A stretch of DNA of 54,589 nt from an uncultured Oscillospiraceae bacterium (GTDB lineage: Bacteria; Bacillota; Clostridia; Oscillospirales; Oscillospiraceae), in contig CAJUEU010000010.1 in the NCBI GenBank assembly GCA_910585735.1, forward strand, positions 1-54,589. Direction: 5' to 3'. The notes under the pieces were generated by a model that had not been told where the DNA came from, did no database searches, and saw nothing but the letters and a program-made list of their open reading frames with translations. Every line of letters begins with the position of its first letter. Within the stretch, counting starts at the first letter, position 1. This document shows positions 43,700-52,723 of this stretch, in pieces. Both the position numbers and the translations under genes were made by a program.

Positions 43700-44725
43700 T
43701 TATTGTACCTTGGCTGCCGTGGCGGGTGCGTCGGCGTGGGCCTTGTTGGCGGCGCTCCTGCGCTTGAAATCGGCGATATAACGCTGAATGGTAGGCATAC
43801 CCAACACGCCAACCAGGAACAGCCCCAGGAAAATATTCTGGAGGTTGTCGGGCCAGCCCAGGGCGATGATGCCGGTGAAGATGACGCTGAGGCAAAGGTT
43901 GCCGATGAAAATTCCCACACAACTCCGAACCAGGCGGCCCATGGACATACCGATGATGACACTCATCATGGGCTTAAACACAATACCCATGGAGCCCATG
44001 TTGGCGTAATAACCCGCAGCGCTGGAGTAGCAGGTGGATACCACGGCGGCCATCGCCAGGAACACGCTGCCCAGAATAAAGGTGCCAAACTTCACCTTCA
44101 TGGGATCAATGCCCACGTTTCGGGCGATGAGCTCATCGCTGCCCACCACACGGGCCTGGTTGGCGATCTTGGTCCGGGTGTTGACCAGCTCAAAGACGAT
44201 GGCGATCAGGATCAGGACAATAAAATTATAGGGAGCCTTCCCTATAAACTGCATGCTTGCCGGAGCCTTGAAATACTGCCATGTGGCGACATCAGGCAAA
44301 ACATCGGCGCAATACTTGTTCAGCCGCTCTCCTATCACCTCAAAGACCATCAACGAGCCCAGGGAAATAACGAACGAAGGAATCTTCAGTAGAGCGAAGA
44401 GCTTACCAATAACGGTGGCCAGAAGCAGAGAAGCCAGCACGGCACCCAGGATCATGCCAATAGGGCCGAAATAGTATCCGCCGATACAGCCCGCCATACT
44501 GGCCAGAGTCATGCGGGAGCCCACAGAGAAGTCCATGATGCCGCTGGTAAAGCCAAAATGGACGCCGTAGGCCGTGATGGTGGGGACCACCGCCAGGGTC
44601 AGCATGGAAATGATAGAGTCCAGATTGCCCACCCGGTTCGGAGCCAGCAGCAACATTACCAAGTATAGGGCCACCGGAATCATAAATGCCTTTGCGATAT
44701 TGATAACTTTTGTTTTCATGTTCAC
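43700..44725 (-). CDS. ribose/nucleoside-type ABC permease
   Basis: A 341-residue permease of the RbsC/BPD_transp_2 family with 8-10 membrane segments; VGSDELIARNVGIDPMKVKFGTFI (split here at residue about 210-233) matches the cytoplasmic loop. GTG 44725 has GAGAGGTG about 10 bases upstream; ATG 44719 is the alternative. It pairs with the permease at 46024, with the binding protein gene between them. Confidence 0.85.
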   Translation of the reverse strand: MNMKTKVINIAKAFMIPVALYLVMLLLAPNRVGNLDSIISMLTLAVVPTITAYGVHFGFTSGIMDFSVGSRMTLASMAGCIGGYYFGPIGMILGAVLASLLLATVIGKLFALLKIPSFVISLGSLMVFEVIGERLNKYCADVLPDVATWQYFKAPASMQFIGKAPYNFIVLILIAIVFELVNTRTKIANQARVVGSDELIARNVGIDPMKVKFGTFILGSVFLAMAAVVSTCYSSAAGYYANMGSMGIVFKPMMSVIIGMSMGRLVRSCVGIFIGNLCLSVIFTGIIALGWPDNLQNIFLGLFLVGVLGMPTIQRYIADFKRRSAANKAHADAPATAAKVQ

Positions 44726-44758
44726 GGGTTAGGGCACCTCTCTCTGAAATGGAGTTTA

Positions 44759-44789
44759 CAGGGGGGACCGCCGGGGCAGTCCCCCCTGT
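44759..44789 (-). other. hairpin after the binding-protein gene
   Basis: Arms acaggggggac (44759-44769) and its complement (44779-44789) form an 11-bp GC-rich stem with no T-run, just downstream of the lipoprotein stop. Hairpins in this position often protect binding-protein mRNA and raise its level over the permease. Confidence 0.55.
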
Positions 44790-44800
44790 GTGAATGGCAA

Positions 44801-45961
44801 TTACTTGCTCATGGATCTGGCGTAATCAAGGCTGTAGTTATCAATAAAAGCCTGAATCGTTTCCAAGTCCTTGCCCAAGAGAGTCTCATTCCACTGCTCT
44901 CCGCTGAGCATGGGGACGTTGGGGTTCTCGTAGTAGACAGAGTAGTCCGCAGCATCCTCGGGGTTGGTGATGAACATCATGCGTGTGTTGAGCTTGTAGG
45001 GAGTCTCATCGGTATTGACGCCCATGACGTTGTTGATCATACAAGCGCCCGCGATCACCCAATCCATCACCAGGTTGCCGCCGGCCACCACCTTCAGAGG
45101 CTTGCCCTCGCCCATATACTCCTCCATGCCGGCAGCGATGTCGATCATGCCGATGGCTACCTTGTCCTGCATGTTGTGGTTGACCAGGGCCTGGTTGGCG
45201 CCAGCCAGAGCACCGTTGGTGACCAAGCCGCCCACGATGAAGATACCGTCCACCTCGGGGTAGGAGGAGATGATGCCCTCCACGGCGTTGGTCACATCGC
45301 TGGCGGAAACGATACCACGGGTCTCGGTGAGCATCTTGATGCCGAACTCCTCGCAGGCCTTGGCGATGCCCTTGTCCCGCAGGTCGCCGGCCGCGTCGCC
45401 CAGGGTCAGGCCGATGACGGCCAGGTTCTTCACTCCGTGATCCTCATGGAGCCTTTTGACCACCTCGTAGGCGGTATCTTCCTCGTAACAGAACTCATTG
45501 CCCACCAGCTTGGACTGAGAGAAAACATACTCTTCCAGTTCAGGATCGGAGAGGCGGCGGTTCACCAGGAACCAGTCCACATCGTTCTCCTCAAACAGGT
45601 CAGCCATCAAACGGACCTGGCCCTCAGAAGAGGAGCTGGCCAGAACACCGTCGATGCCCATGTTGATCATATTTTCATAGGCGGTCGCCATGCCGTCAGA
45701 GCCGCCGCCGCCGATTTGGACGGGAACCAGCTCAATATTGGCGGCTTTGCACATATCCTCAAGGTCCTTGGCAACAGCCTGGAAAGTGGCACCATAGCTG
45801 GACATGTCAACATAGCCCAGCTTGTAGGGTTCGGTGCGCTCGGTGTCCTTGGTCTCCACAGGATTCTGAGTCTCGTTGCCGGGCTTGTCACCGCAGGCGG
45901 CCAGCAGGCCCACCAGCATAGTGCCGGCCAAAAGGGTGGCAAGCAGTTTCTTCATTTTCAT
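44801..45961 (-). CDS. ABC sugar/nucleoside-binding lipoprotein
   Basis: A 386-residue periplasmic-binding-protein-like lipoprotein of the ribose class (type I fold). The signal peptide ends in VGLLAAC; the body has AYENMINMGIDGVLASS near residue 110 and GIFIVGG near 235. TTAGGAGGAA precedes ATG 45961. It should bind a nucleoside or ribose outside the cell and deliver it to the two permeases. Confidence 0.9.
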   Translation of the reverse strand: MKMKKLLATLLAGTMLVGLLAACGDKPGNETQNPVETKDTERTEPYKLGYVDMSSYGATFQAVAKDLEDMCKAANIELVPVQIGGGGSDGMATAYENMINMGIDGVLASSSSEGQVRLMADLFEENDVDWFLVNRRLSDPELEEYVFSQSKLVGNEFCYEEDTAYEVVKRLHEDHGVKNLAVIGLTLGDAAGDLRDKGIAKACEEFGIKMLTETRGIVSASDVTNAVEGIISSYPEVDGIFIVGGLVTNGALAGANQALVNHNMQDKVAIGMIDIAAGMEEYMGEGKPLKVVAGGNLVMDWVIAGACMINNVMGVNTDETPYKLNTRMMFITNPEDAADYSVYYENPNVPMLSGEQWNETLLGKDLETIQAFIDNYSLDYARSMSK

Positions 45962-46023
45962 TGTTGGTTCCTCCTAAAATATATTTTTGGTTTATGGTTA
46001 CAGGGATCTGCCTGATGGAGCAC

Positions 46024-46986
46024 TTACTTGATGACGGCGGTGTTCTCCCGGTCGAAGGAGATGGCCACGGCCACGATGAAGATGAAGCCCTTGATGAGCT
46101 GCTGGGTGGGCACGGTCAGGTTGAGCAGGAAGAGTCCGTTGTCCACCACCGCCATGATCAGGCCGCCGATGATGACCGAGCGGAACTTGGAGTTCCACCC
46201 CCCCGAGAAGGGGACGCCGCCCAGGAGAAGTCCCAGCATGGTGTTGATCTGGGTGTTGCCACCCGAGGTCACAGTGGCGTTGCAGGTACGGACCAGAGTA
46301 AAGGTCGCCATGATCGCACAGGCCAGGCCGCTAATGAGGAAGGGGATAAAACGCTCCAGCCTGACCCGGACGCCCGCCTGGTGGGCCACCTCCTGCCTGG
46401 CGCCGATGGACCGGCAGTGTTTTCCGAAGGAGGTATAGTTGAAGACGATCAAGGCAATGACGGCTACTACCAGAACAGTACCATACTTGAATACGAGGGT
46501 ATCTATATTTTTGAAATCATAGTTGGCAGTGATGGAGCCACCGCCCAAAAGTACCGAGGCCAGGCCGCCGTACATAAAGGAGGCGCCCAGAGTGGCGATG
46601 AAGGAGTTGACCCCCAGGAAAATACAGATCGTGCCGTTGATGGCGCCCATGGTCAGGGAGGCGACGATCATGACCAGAATGGCCAGGGGAATACTGGTTT
46701 GAGAAACCATAGCTCCCAGGGCGGCGCTGACGCAGATATTGCCCGCCAGGGAATAGTCCATATTGCCCTGGGACATGAGGAAGATCCCGCCGCAACAGGG
46801 AATAATGGCCGAAAAGGCATAGTTGGCAAAGGTTTTGAGGTTCCGTGCGGAAAGAAGTCTGCCGCCGGTGGTGACCTGGAAGAACACGATGATAAAAATG
46901 AGGCCCAGGAAGGGGACGATGCTCTTGACGGTCTTGGCGGACAGCTTAAAGCCGCTCTGTTCTTTTTTCAGTGTGGTAGAGTTCAT
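46024..46986 (-). CDS. ribose/nucleoside-type ABC permease
   Basis: A 320-residue BPD_transp_2 permease with 8-10 membrane segments. GNICVSAALGAMVS and SIGARQEVAHQAGVRVRLE (cytoplasmic loop near residue 195) are family patterns, and GGVPFSGGW near 265 is typical. AAGGGGGCG precedes the ATG. It follows the ATPase gene by 12 bases in the operon. Confidence 0.85.
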   Translation of the reverse strand: MNSTTLKKEQSGFKLSAKTVKSIVPFLGLIFIIVFFQVTTGGRLLSARNLKTFANYAFSAIIPCCGGIFLMSQGNMDYSLAGNICVSAALGAMVSQTSIPLAILVMIVASLTMGAINGTICIFLGVNSFIATLGASFMYGGLASVLLGGGSITANYDFKNIDTLVFKYGTVLVVAVIALIVFNYTSFGKHCRSIGARQEVAHQAGVRVRLERFIPFLISGLACAIMATFTLVRTCNATVTSGGNTQINTMLGLLLGGVPFSGGWNSKFRSVIIGGLIMAVVDNGLFLLNLTVPTQQLIKGFIFIVAVAISFDRENTAVIK

Positions 46987-46998
46987 TTTTCCGCCCCC

Positions 46999-48507
46999 TT
47001 AAATCATGTAGTCGATCAGGGTGTGCTCGGTGACCGAGGGATCACGGAGGAACTCCCCGCTGATGGCGCCGTCCTTGAAGGTGAGGATCCTGTCACTCAT
47101 GCCGATGAGCTCGGGAAGCTCCTCCGAGATCATGAGGATGGCCTTGCCCTGATTCTTCAGGTCGGTGAGGATCCGATAGATGTCAGCCTTGACGCCGATG
47201 TCAATGCCGCGGGTGGGGCAGTCAAAGATGTAGATCTCGGCCTCGCTGGCCAGCCACTTGCCGATGGACACCTTCTGCTTGTTGCCGCCCGAGAGGTACA
47301 TGACGTACTGCTTGGGGCCCTGCATCTTGATGGAGAGGGTCTCCCCCATTCGGTTGGCCAGGTCCATCTCGGCCTTGGGGGAGATCAGGCCGCCCTTGGC
47401 CAGCTTGGGCAGGTTGGGCAGGCAGATGTTATCCTTTACGCTGCCCGCGCTCATCAGGGCCTCGGTGTCCCGGTTCTTGGAGATGTAGGCCATTTTTTGC
47501 TTGACCGCCTGCTTTGGGTTGACGATCTCGGCCCCGTTTTCCAGCTTCACCGTGCCATAGTCCGGCTTGATGATGCCGAAGAGGATCTTGCCGAAGTCGT
47601 GCATGCCGCAGTCGGTGAGGCCGCCGATGCCCAAAATCTCACCCTTATGTAAGTCCAGAGTCAGGTCCTTCATGGGCCCGTAGCAGATGTCCCTGGCGGA
47701 CAGGGCCACCTCGTCGGTGAGCCGTCCGTTCCAGTCATTGCGGTAGAAGTTGTCGGCGATCTCCCGTCCCACCATCATCTGCCGCAGGGCCCCCACCGTC
47801 ATCTCCTCCCGGTTCAGGGCCCCGATGTAGTGGCCGTCCCGGAGGACGATGATGGAGTCACAGATGGCCATGAGCTCCTCAATGTCGTGGCTGATGAAGA
47901 GCACCGAACGGTTGTCGCGGCGCATCTTGTTGATGAGCCGGTACATCACGTCCCGGCCCTCCCGGCCCAGGGCGGTGGTGGTCTCGTCGATGATAAGGAG
48001 CTGAGGCTCGGCGCACTCGGCCCGGGCCACCTCCAGGAGCTTGCGCTCCTCGAAGGACATGGCGTTGACCACCTGGGCCGGGTCGATCCCCTCCACCCCG
48101 ATCTTGTCCAGGGCCTCGGCCGCGGCGGCGTTCATGGCCTTCAGGTCCAGCAGCCCGGCCTTGGTGAACTGCTGCTCCCGTCCGGCGAAGATATTGGCCG
48201 CCACGCTGATGTTGTTAAAGGTGCCCTGCTCCTGGACCACCATGGCCACCCCCTTGGAGATGGCGTCGGTGATGTCGTTGGGAGCGTAGGGCTCGCCGTT
48301 GAGGTAAAGCTGTCCCTCATCCTGCTTCTGGATGCCGGCCACGATGGTGGAGAAGGTTGACTTGCCCGAGCCGTTCTCCCCGATCAGGCCGACCACCTCA
48401 CCCCGCTTGATCTCGAAGCTGACCTGCACAAGAGCTTTTGTGGGGCCGAAGCTTTTGCTGATCCCCTCCGCCCGGAGGATGATCTCCTTTTCCTTGACCT
48501 CGCTCAT
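46999..48507 (-). CDS. sugar/nucleoside ABC ATPase with two nucleotide-binding domains (RbsA type)
   Basis: A 502-residue double ATPase. Domain 1 has Walker A GENGSGKST, MSFEERKLLEVAR in place of the signature, and LLIIDETT. Domain 2 (from about 250) has GIGGLTDCGM in place of a normal Walker A, LSGGNKQKV and IYIFDCPTRGIDIG. Degenerate sites in one half are normal for this class. AGAGGGGAT precedes the ATG. It energises the two permeases. Confidence 0.9.
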   Translation of the reverse strand: MSEVKEKEIILRAEGISKSFGPTKALVQVSFEIKRGEVVGLIGENGSGKSTFSTIVAGIQKQDEGQLYLNGEPYAPNDITDAISKGVAMVVQEQGTFNNISVAANIFAGREQQFTKAGLLDLKAMNAAAAEALDKIGVEGIDPAQVVNAMSFEERKLLEVARAECAEPQLLIIDETTTALGREGRDVMYRLINKMRRDNRSVLFISHDIEELMAICDSIIVLRDGHYIGALNREEMTVGALRQMMVGREIADNFYRNDWNGRLTDEVALSARDICYGPMKDLTLDLHKGEILGIGGLTDCGMHDFGKILFGIIKPDYGTVKLENGAEIVNPKQAVKQKMAYISKNRDTEALMSAGSVKDNICLPNLPKLAKGGLISPKAEMDLANRMGETLSIKMQGPKQYVMYLSGGNKQKVSIGKWLASEAEIYIFDCPTRGIDIGVKADIYRILTDLKNQGKAILMISEELPELIGMSDRILTFKDGAISGEFLRDPSVTEHTLIDYMI

Positions 48508-48545
48508 GATATCCCCTCTTTTTTCAGAAATTTACATTTCAACAC

Positions 48546-49439
48546 TCAAACAAATGCCGCGTTTTTTACCTGGGCAAGGGTGGGGATACTCACCGCCGCC
48601 CCTTTTTTCCCAATGGCCAGGGCGCTGGCCCGGGTGGCGGTCTCCAGAGCCTTTTGTGGCTCCATCCCCGCCATAGTGCAGGCCAGGAAGTAGCCGCAGA
48701 AGGTATCTCCCGCCCCGGTGGTATCCACCACCGGGACCTTGTGGGCCGGGCAGGTCAGCTCCTGCCCGCCGCCGTGGTACATGGCCCCCTTGTCCCCCAG
48801 GGTGAGTACGATAGCGGCCCCGGGGAATTTCCCGGCCAGGGCAGCCAGGACCCGGCTCCCCTCCTCACTCGCGGCCCCGGAGAGGGTCTGCCCCTCCAGC
48901 TCGTTGAGAAGAAAGACGTCCACCAACTCCAGAGGGTAGGCGGGCAGCTCCTCCGAGATGGGCGAGGGGTTGAAGGCCACCTTCAGCCCCCGCTCCTTGG
49001 CGGAGCGAATGGCATAGTCCACATTGGAGATCTCGTTTTGAAGCAGTATGTAATCCCCCGGTCCAAAACGCGCCAGGGTCTCGTCGATCATTTCGGGGGT
49101 GATCTTCCGGTTTGCCCCGCCGTAGATGATGATGGAATTGGCTCCTGAGTCGGCCAGCTGGATGATGGCGTGGCCGCTGGGCTCTTCGAGCCGGCGGATC
49201 AGGCCGGTGTCCACACCGGAGTCCTCCAGGGTCCTCACCAACTCCTCCCCGTCCGGCCCCACACAGCCGGCCATGTACACCTCAGCCCCCGCCCGGGCCA
49301 GAGCCACCGACTGGTTCAGGCCCTTTCCGCCCTGCTTGGTCTCCCGCTCCCGGGCCGAAAGGGTCTCCCCCTCCAGATTGATGTGGCTGACACTGTATAC
49401 AAGGTCAATGTTCAAGGAACCGAGGGATAGGATCTTCAT
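48546..49439 (-). CDS. rbsK: ribokinase (PfkB family)
   Basis: A 297-residue kinase forming ribose 5-phosphate. SLNIDLVYSV at the N-terminus, TKQGGKGLNQSVALARAG (signature 1) and DTTGAGDTFCGYF (signature 2 with the catalytic Asp) are clear. ATG 49439 starts the conserved sheet; no strong ribosome site is seen, and the frame upstream to 49646 has no similarity. It is the first gene of the nucleoside operon and is paralogous to the kinase half of the fusion at 40553. Confidence 0.85.
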   Translation of the reverse strand: MKILSLGSLNIDLVYSVSHINLEGETLSARERETKQGGKGLNQSVALARAGAEVYMAGCVGPDGEELVRTLEDSGVDTGLIRRLEEPSGHAIIQLADSGANSIIIYGGANRKITPEMIDETLARFGPGDYILLQNEISNVDYAIRSAKERGLKVAFNPSPISEELPAYPLELVDVFLLNELEGQTLSGAASEEGSRVLAALAGKFPGAAIVLTLGDKGAMYHGGGQELTCPAHKVPVVDTTGAGDTFCGYFLACTMAGMEPQKALETATRASALAIGKKGAAVSIPTLAQVKNAAFV

Positions 49440-49531
49440 GATAACCACAACACTTTCTGTTCGGATCGTCTTTGTCGGCATCCCTGGCCCGCAATGGGAA
49501 CCAATCGGCACGCTTAGGAAACAAGAATCCG

Positions 49532-49543
49532 AAACCATTTTCA
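49532..49543 (-). promoter_or_regulatory. LacI-like operator palindrome
   Basis: GAAAATGGTTTC is an inverted repeat (GAAA-4-TTTC) starting 6 bases past the -10, at the transcript start. It resembles LacI/CcpA-type operators and could bind the LacI-ribokinase fusion; this is inference. Confidence 0.4.
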
Positions 49544-49549
49544 AGCAGA

Positions 49550-49578
49550 GCATACCACGAGTAAAGCAGTTTTGTAAA
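49550..49578 (-). promoter_or_regulatory. probable promoter of the nucleoside operon
   Basis: On the minus strand TTTACA (49578-49573), 17 bases, TATGCT (49555-49550). The leader to the rbsK ATG is about 105 bases. Confidence 0.5.
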
Positions 49579-49842
49579 TAGTTTTCTTTCCTGGAACGTG
49601 ATTTTTGGTAATAGATGCTATAAATAAAGCGAAAAACATCCAACAATCCAGGTGCATCTTTGTCGGAAATGACGAGGCGGTCAAGAGGTGTGTACCGACC
49701 CGATCGGCAGTCTTCCCCCTCATATCCTCATCGACATTGAGGGTATCCCAATTCTCCAACAGAAAAGGGAAATTTTTGTCCGGGCGCAACACAGGCGGCA
49801 AAAAATCTGTCTGATTGTGTGTAAGGTACAGATAAATGGAAA

Positions 49843-49888
49843 GCAAAGGGGGGGATCCCCCCTTTGCCCACAGGTTCCCTGTGGGCAA
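49843..49888. repeat. two adjacent inverted repeats before the surface-protein gene
   Basis: The first is a nearly perfect palindrome centred on GGGGATCCCC with GCAAA/TTTGC flanks (49843-49867). The second has 11-bp arms (49864-49874, 49878-49888) and a 3-base loop. They share bases, so only one hairpin may form at a time. Neither has a plus-strand T-run. Confidence 0.5.
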
Positions 49889-49916
49889 TAGTCCTTGAAA
49901 AACGGAGGATGCGAGG

Positions 49917-52097
49917 ATGAAAAAATGTGCGTTGAGTGCATTTCTGGCGGTCTGTACGCTTTTGGGCGTGCTGTCCTTTGGAACGACGGTGACAATCGCG
50001 GCGCCGGGAATGGAAGCACGGTATCAGACGGAGGAAGACGGAGCGTGGAACTTCGGAACCTTGTCTGAGGCCTGCGCCAATGTATACGCCGGAGGCCGGG
50101 TGGAGGTGCTGGAGAACATTCTTCTGGAGGCCCCAATCAAAATTCAGACGCCCATGACCCTTTCCAGCGCGGAGGGGGAAGGTCCATATACGGTCAGCTA
50201 TACCGCTGAGACATACGGCGACTTTATGCTGACGGTCTATGCCGACGCTGTTTTTGAGAATATCCTTCTGGACGGCAGACGGGAGGAGGGACTTACCACC
50301 CATATTGAGCTGGTGGGAGTGCAGGGCGGCAGTACGCTGACCTTAAATTCCGGGGCGGTCATTCAGAATAACGACAATATTGATACCGCAAAGGCGGCTG
50401 GAGGCCTGCGGGTGGTCAGAGGTACGGCGGTCATGGAGGAGGGTTCTGTTATCCGCAGTTGCCGTGCCGCTGCCGGAGGCGGCGCGGCGGTGGCCGGCAA
50501 TAGGGGGACCCTTATCCTGAACGGCGGCGTGATAGAGGACTGCCAGGCCATTCAAGGGGGCGGGGTGTTTCTTCAGGGAGACGGCGTCCTTCGGATCTAC
50601 GGCGGCGCGATTCGGAACAACACGGCCCTGAAGGACCTGGGGCGCCCCTCCTACAAGCCTTCCTCCCCCGCGGCCAACGGCGGTGGGATCTATGTGGAAA
50701 AGGGCCAGGTCTTCCTGTTGGGCGGCAGCGTCAGCGATAATCTGGCGGAAAGCTGCGGCGGCGGGATCGGCGTCTACAACGGCTTGGTGCAGTTGGCCAA
50801 GGGCTCCATCACAGAAAATAAGGCCGCCGTGTATGGCGGCGGGATCTCCGCTTCTCCTTTCACCTACATCACAGTGGGAAACGGTCCCCAGGTGACCGGC
50901 AACATCAGCGGCAACCGGCATGAGGGCGTTTTTGACAATGTCTATCTGGACGGAGCGGAGGACTCCACCTCCGCCTATGCCACCCGGCCCATGACCGTGG
51001 GGGCGGCCCTGTGGGATGAGGCGGTCCTTGGCGTTGCCCGGTGGCTGCGGCCCGATAAAGATCACCCCTACCGTATTGTAGCGGTTCCCAACGCCGGGAA
51101 GTATACCATCACTGAGAGCGATCTGGAGAAATTCCGCAGCGATGACCCCCAGTATGTGACGCTGCTTCATGAGGGAAATGTCGTCCTGGCCAACGTCCAT
51201 GTGATATTCGACAACCAGGGCCATGGGGAGCGGCCTCAAGGGCAGCGGGTGGGGGAAGACTACAAGGCGGTGGAGCCGGAGCCGCCCACCGAGCTGGGAT
51301 ATACTTTTAGCGGCTGGTATCGGGAGCCGGAATGTGAGACCGAGTGGGATTTTGAGGGGGACACCATCCCAGAGTATGCGGCGGAGCCGCTGACCCTGTA
51401 TGCCAAGTGGGAGCTGATTTCCTATCCCATCACCTATGAGCTGGATGGTGGAGAAAACGCCCCCGAAAACCCCGACAGCTATACCATTGAAAGCGAGACC
51501 ATCACGCTGAAGGCTCCCACAAAGGAGGGATATCTCTTCAAGGGCTGGACAGGGGCGGAGAGAGAGCAGACCCAGCCAGACACGGCGTCCATCCCCCACG
51601 GCTCCATCGGACCCCGGAGCTTTACCGCCCACTGGGAAAAGAAAACGGAGCCGCCCACGCCTGTGCCGTCTCCCACACCTACCCCGGATGATGGTGATGA
51701 CGATCCGCCGCCCACTCCAAAGCCTACATCAAAGCCCAAGCCTACGCCCACGGCGGAACCGACGTTACCCCCTAAGCCTACCCCAACGCCGGAGCCCACC
51801 CCCACCCCTACAGAGGAGCCGGAGCCGTCCGCAACACCTGACGCCGTCCCCTCAGAGACCCCGAACGCCACGGTGGAGCCTACGCCGGAAGCGACCTTGG
51901 AACCGTTCCCTGTGCCCGCGCCAGAGGAAGTGCCAAGCCCTTCTCCCGCGCCTGTCCCAACGCCCGCCCCAGTTCCCGACCATATACCCAATACTGGAGA
52001 CCCCACCCACACGCCGCTGTGGGCGGGGTGTGCTTTGATGTCGCTGACTGGGATGGGGATCATCATAGCGCCGTGGTTTCGGCGGAGGCGGCGGTAA
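49917..52097 (+). CDS. sortase-anchored surface protein with beta-helix and InlB-type repeats
   Basis: A 726-residue wall protein. Signal peptide 1 to about 30; beta-helix region (about 40-330) with repeating GGG(I/V)xxxxG turns; two InlB B-type repeats (about 425-500 and 503-575, each with FSGWY or FKGWT and ending in a YAKW or TAHW); a PTP-rich stalk (577-690); then IPNTG, a hydrophobic segment and RRRRR. IPNTG is a variant of the sortase signal LPxTG. Beta-helix adhesins or carbohydrate-active domains are both possible; no catalytic residues were identified. GGAGG lies about 10 bases before the ATG. Confidence 0.85.
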   Translation: MKKCALSAFLAVCTLLGVLSFGTTVTIAAPGMEARYQTEEDGAWNFGTLSEACANVYAGGRVEVLENILLEAPIKIQTPMTLSSAEGEGPYTVSYTAETYGDFMLTVYADAVFENILLDGRREEGLTTHIELVGVQGGSTLTLNSGAVIQNNDNIDTAKAAGGLRVVRGTAVMEEGSVIRSCRAAAGGGAAVAGNRGTLILNGGVIEDCQAIQGGGVFLQGDGVLRIYGGAIRNNTALKDLGRPSYKPSSPAANGGGIYVEKGQVFLLGGSVSDNLAESCGGGIGVYNGLVQLAKGSITENKAAVYGGGISASPFTYITVGNGPQVTGNISGNRHEGVFDNVYLDGAEDSTSAYATRPMTVGAALWDEAVLGVARWLRPDKDHPYRIVAVPNAGKYTITESDLEKFRSDDPQYVTLLHEGNVVLANVHVIFDNQGHGERPQGQRVGEDYKAVEPEPPTELGYTFSGWYREPECETEWDFEGDTIPEYAAEPLTLYAKWELISYPITYELDGGENAPENPDSYTIESETITLKAPTKEGYLFKGWTGAEREQTQPDTASIPHGSIGPRSFTAHWEKKTEPPTPVPSPTPTPDDGDDDPPPTPKPTSKPKPTPTAEPTLPPKPTPTPEPTPTPTEEPEPSATPDAVPSETPNATVEPTPEATLEPFPVPAPEEVPSPSPAPVPTPAPVPDHIPNTGDPTHTPLWAGCALMSLTGMGIIIAPWFRRRRR

Positions 52098-52430
52098 ATG
52101 ACGCGGTATAAAGGCCGGCGGATTCTTCCGCCTCCTCCCCGGAAAAGACCCTTGCTCCTTTTTCTCCACGCGGTCAAAGGATCCGCCCTTTACAATACTG
52201 GAACAGCGGCGAAATACGGCGATCGGTCGCTGACCCTTTCTACTTGCAGCTGCCACCGGGAAAACGGTGCCTTTGTGGTGGCAAGTCATTCATTTTTTTA
52301 GCCGCGCGCCCAAGGAAAAAGGATGGGGCCCACGAGACCGCCGCTGTCTTTGGCCCGGATACCAGCCGGGCAGTACGGGTCACGGTTTGGGTCTGGAAAA
52401 ACGCGGACGCAAAAACTCCACCAAAAGACA

Positions 52431-52467
52431 AAAAAAGTCACCGTTTCCAGTAGGAAACGGTGACTTT
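52431..52467. terminator. strong hairpin, terminator on the minus strand
   Basis: Arms 52434-52448 and 52453-52467 pair over 15 bases. On the minus strand it is followed by TTTTTT; on the plus strand only by TTT within the arm. It could end both the surface-protein mRNA and any minus-strand readthrough. Confidence 0.65.
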
Positions 52468-52588
52468 CTGCAATAAGTGGTTAAAATCGATTTTCTTTCG
52501 AGATTGCGTCCAAAACCAAATCGAAGCCCAGCGAAGCGGGTTCGATTTGGAAAGGAGGAGCAGCGCAATGAGCGCGCTCTGACTTTTG

Positions 52589-52626
52589 AAAAAAGTCGGA
52601 GCAAGCGATATGCAGCTTGCTCCGAC
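52589..52626 (-). terminator. intrinsic terminator of the toxin/immunity operon
   Basis: A 12-bp perfect stem (52595-52606 with 52615-52626) is followed on the minus strand by a run of T, about 100 bases after the immunity gene stop. Confidence 0.8.
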
Positions 52627-52723
52627 GTGTCAAGCCCAAACACTTTAGATATTTGACCTGAGACCCTTGCCGTGCAAGGAAGCCAAAAAGGAAATAAGCC
52701 TGATCTGCAGGCGGGAGCGCCCG

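Larger units (their letters stand above)
49440..49916. other. intergenic control region
   Basis: 477 bases with no gene. The left third holds the rbsK promoter and operator-like palindrome (listed). The right end holds two consecutive inverted repeats before the surface-protein gene (listed). Nothing recognisable is seen in about 49600-49840. Confidence 0.5.
52098..52723. other. hairpin-rich intergenic region
   Basis: 626 bases with no gene. It holds a weak hairpin just after the surface-protein gene (52117-52132), then three strong stem-loops: 52434-52467, 52516-52550 (10-bp arms plus CCC/GGG) and 52595-52626. Two are listed as terminators. A four-codon frame after a good ribosome site at 52569 is not considered a gene. 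Confidence 0.6.

Noticed and set aside
52569..52583. Four-codon open frame after a good ribosome site
   Set aside because: Too short to support as a gene; it may be chance within the hairpin cluster.
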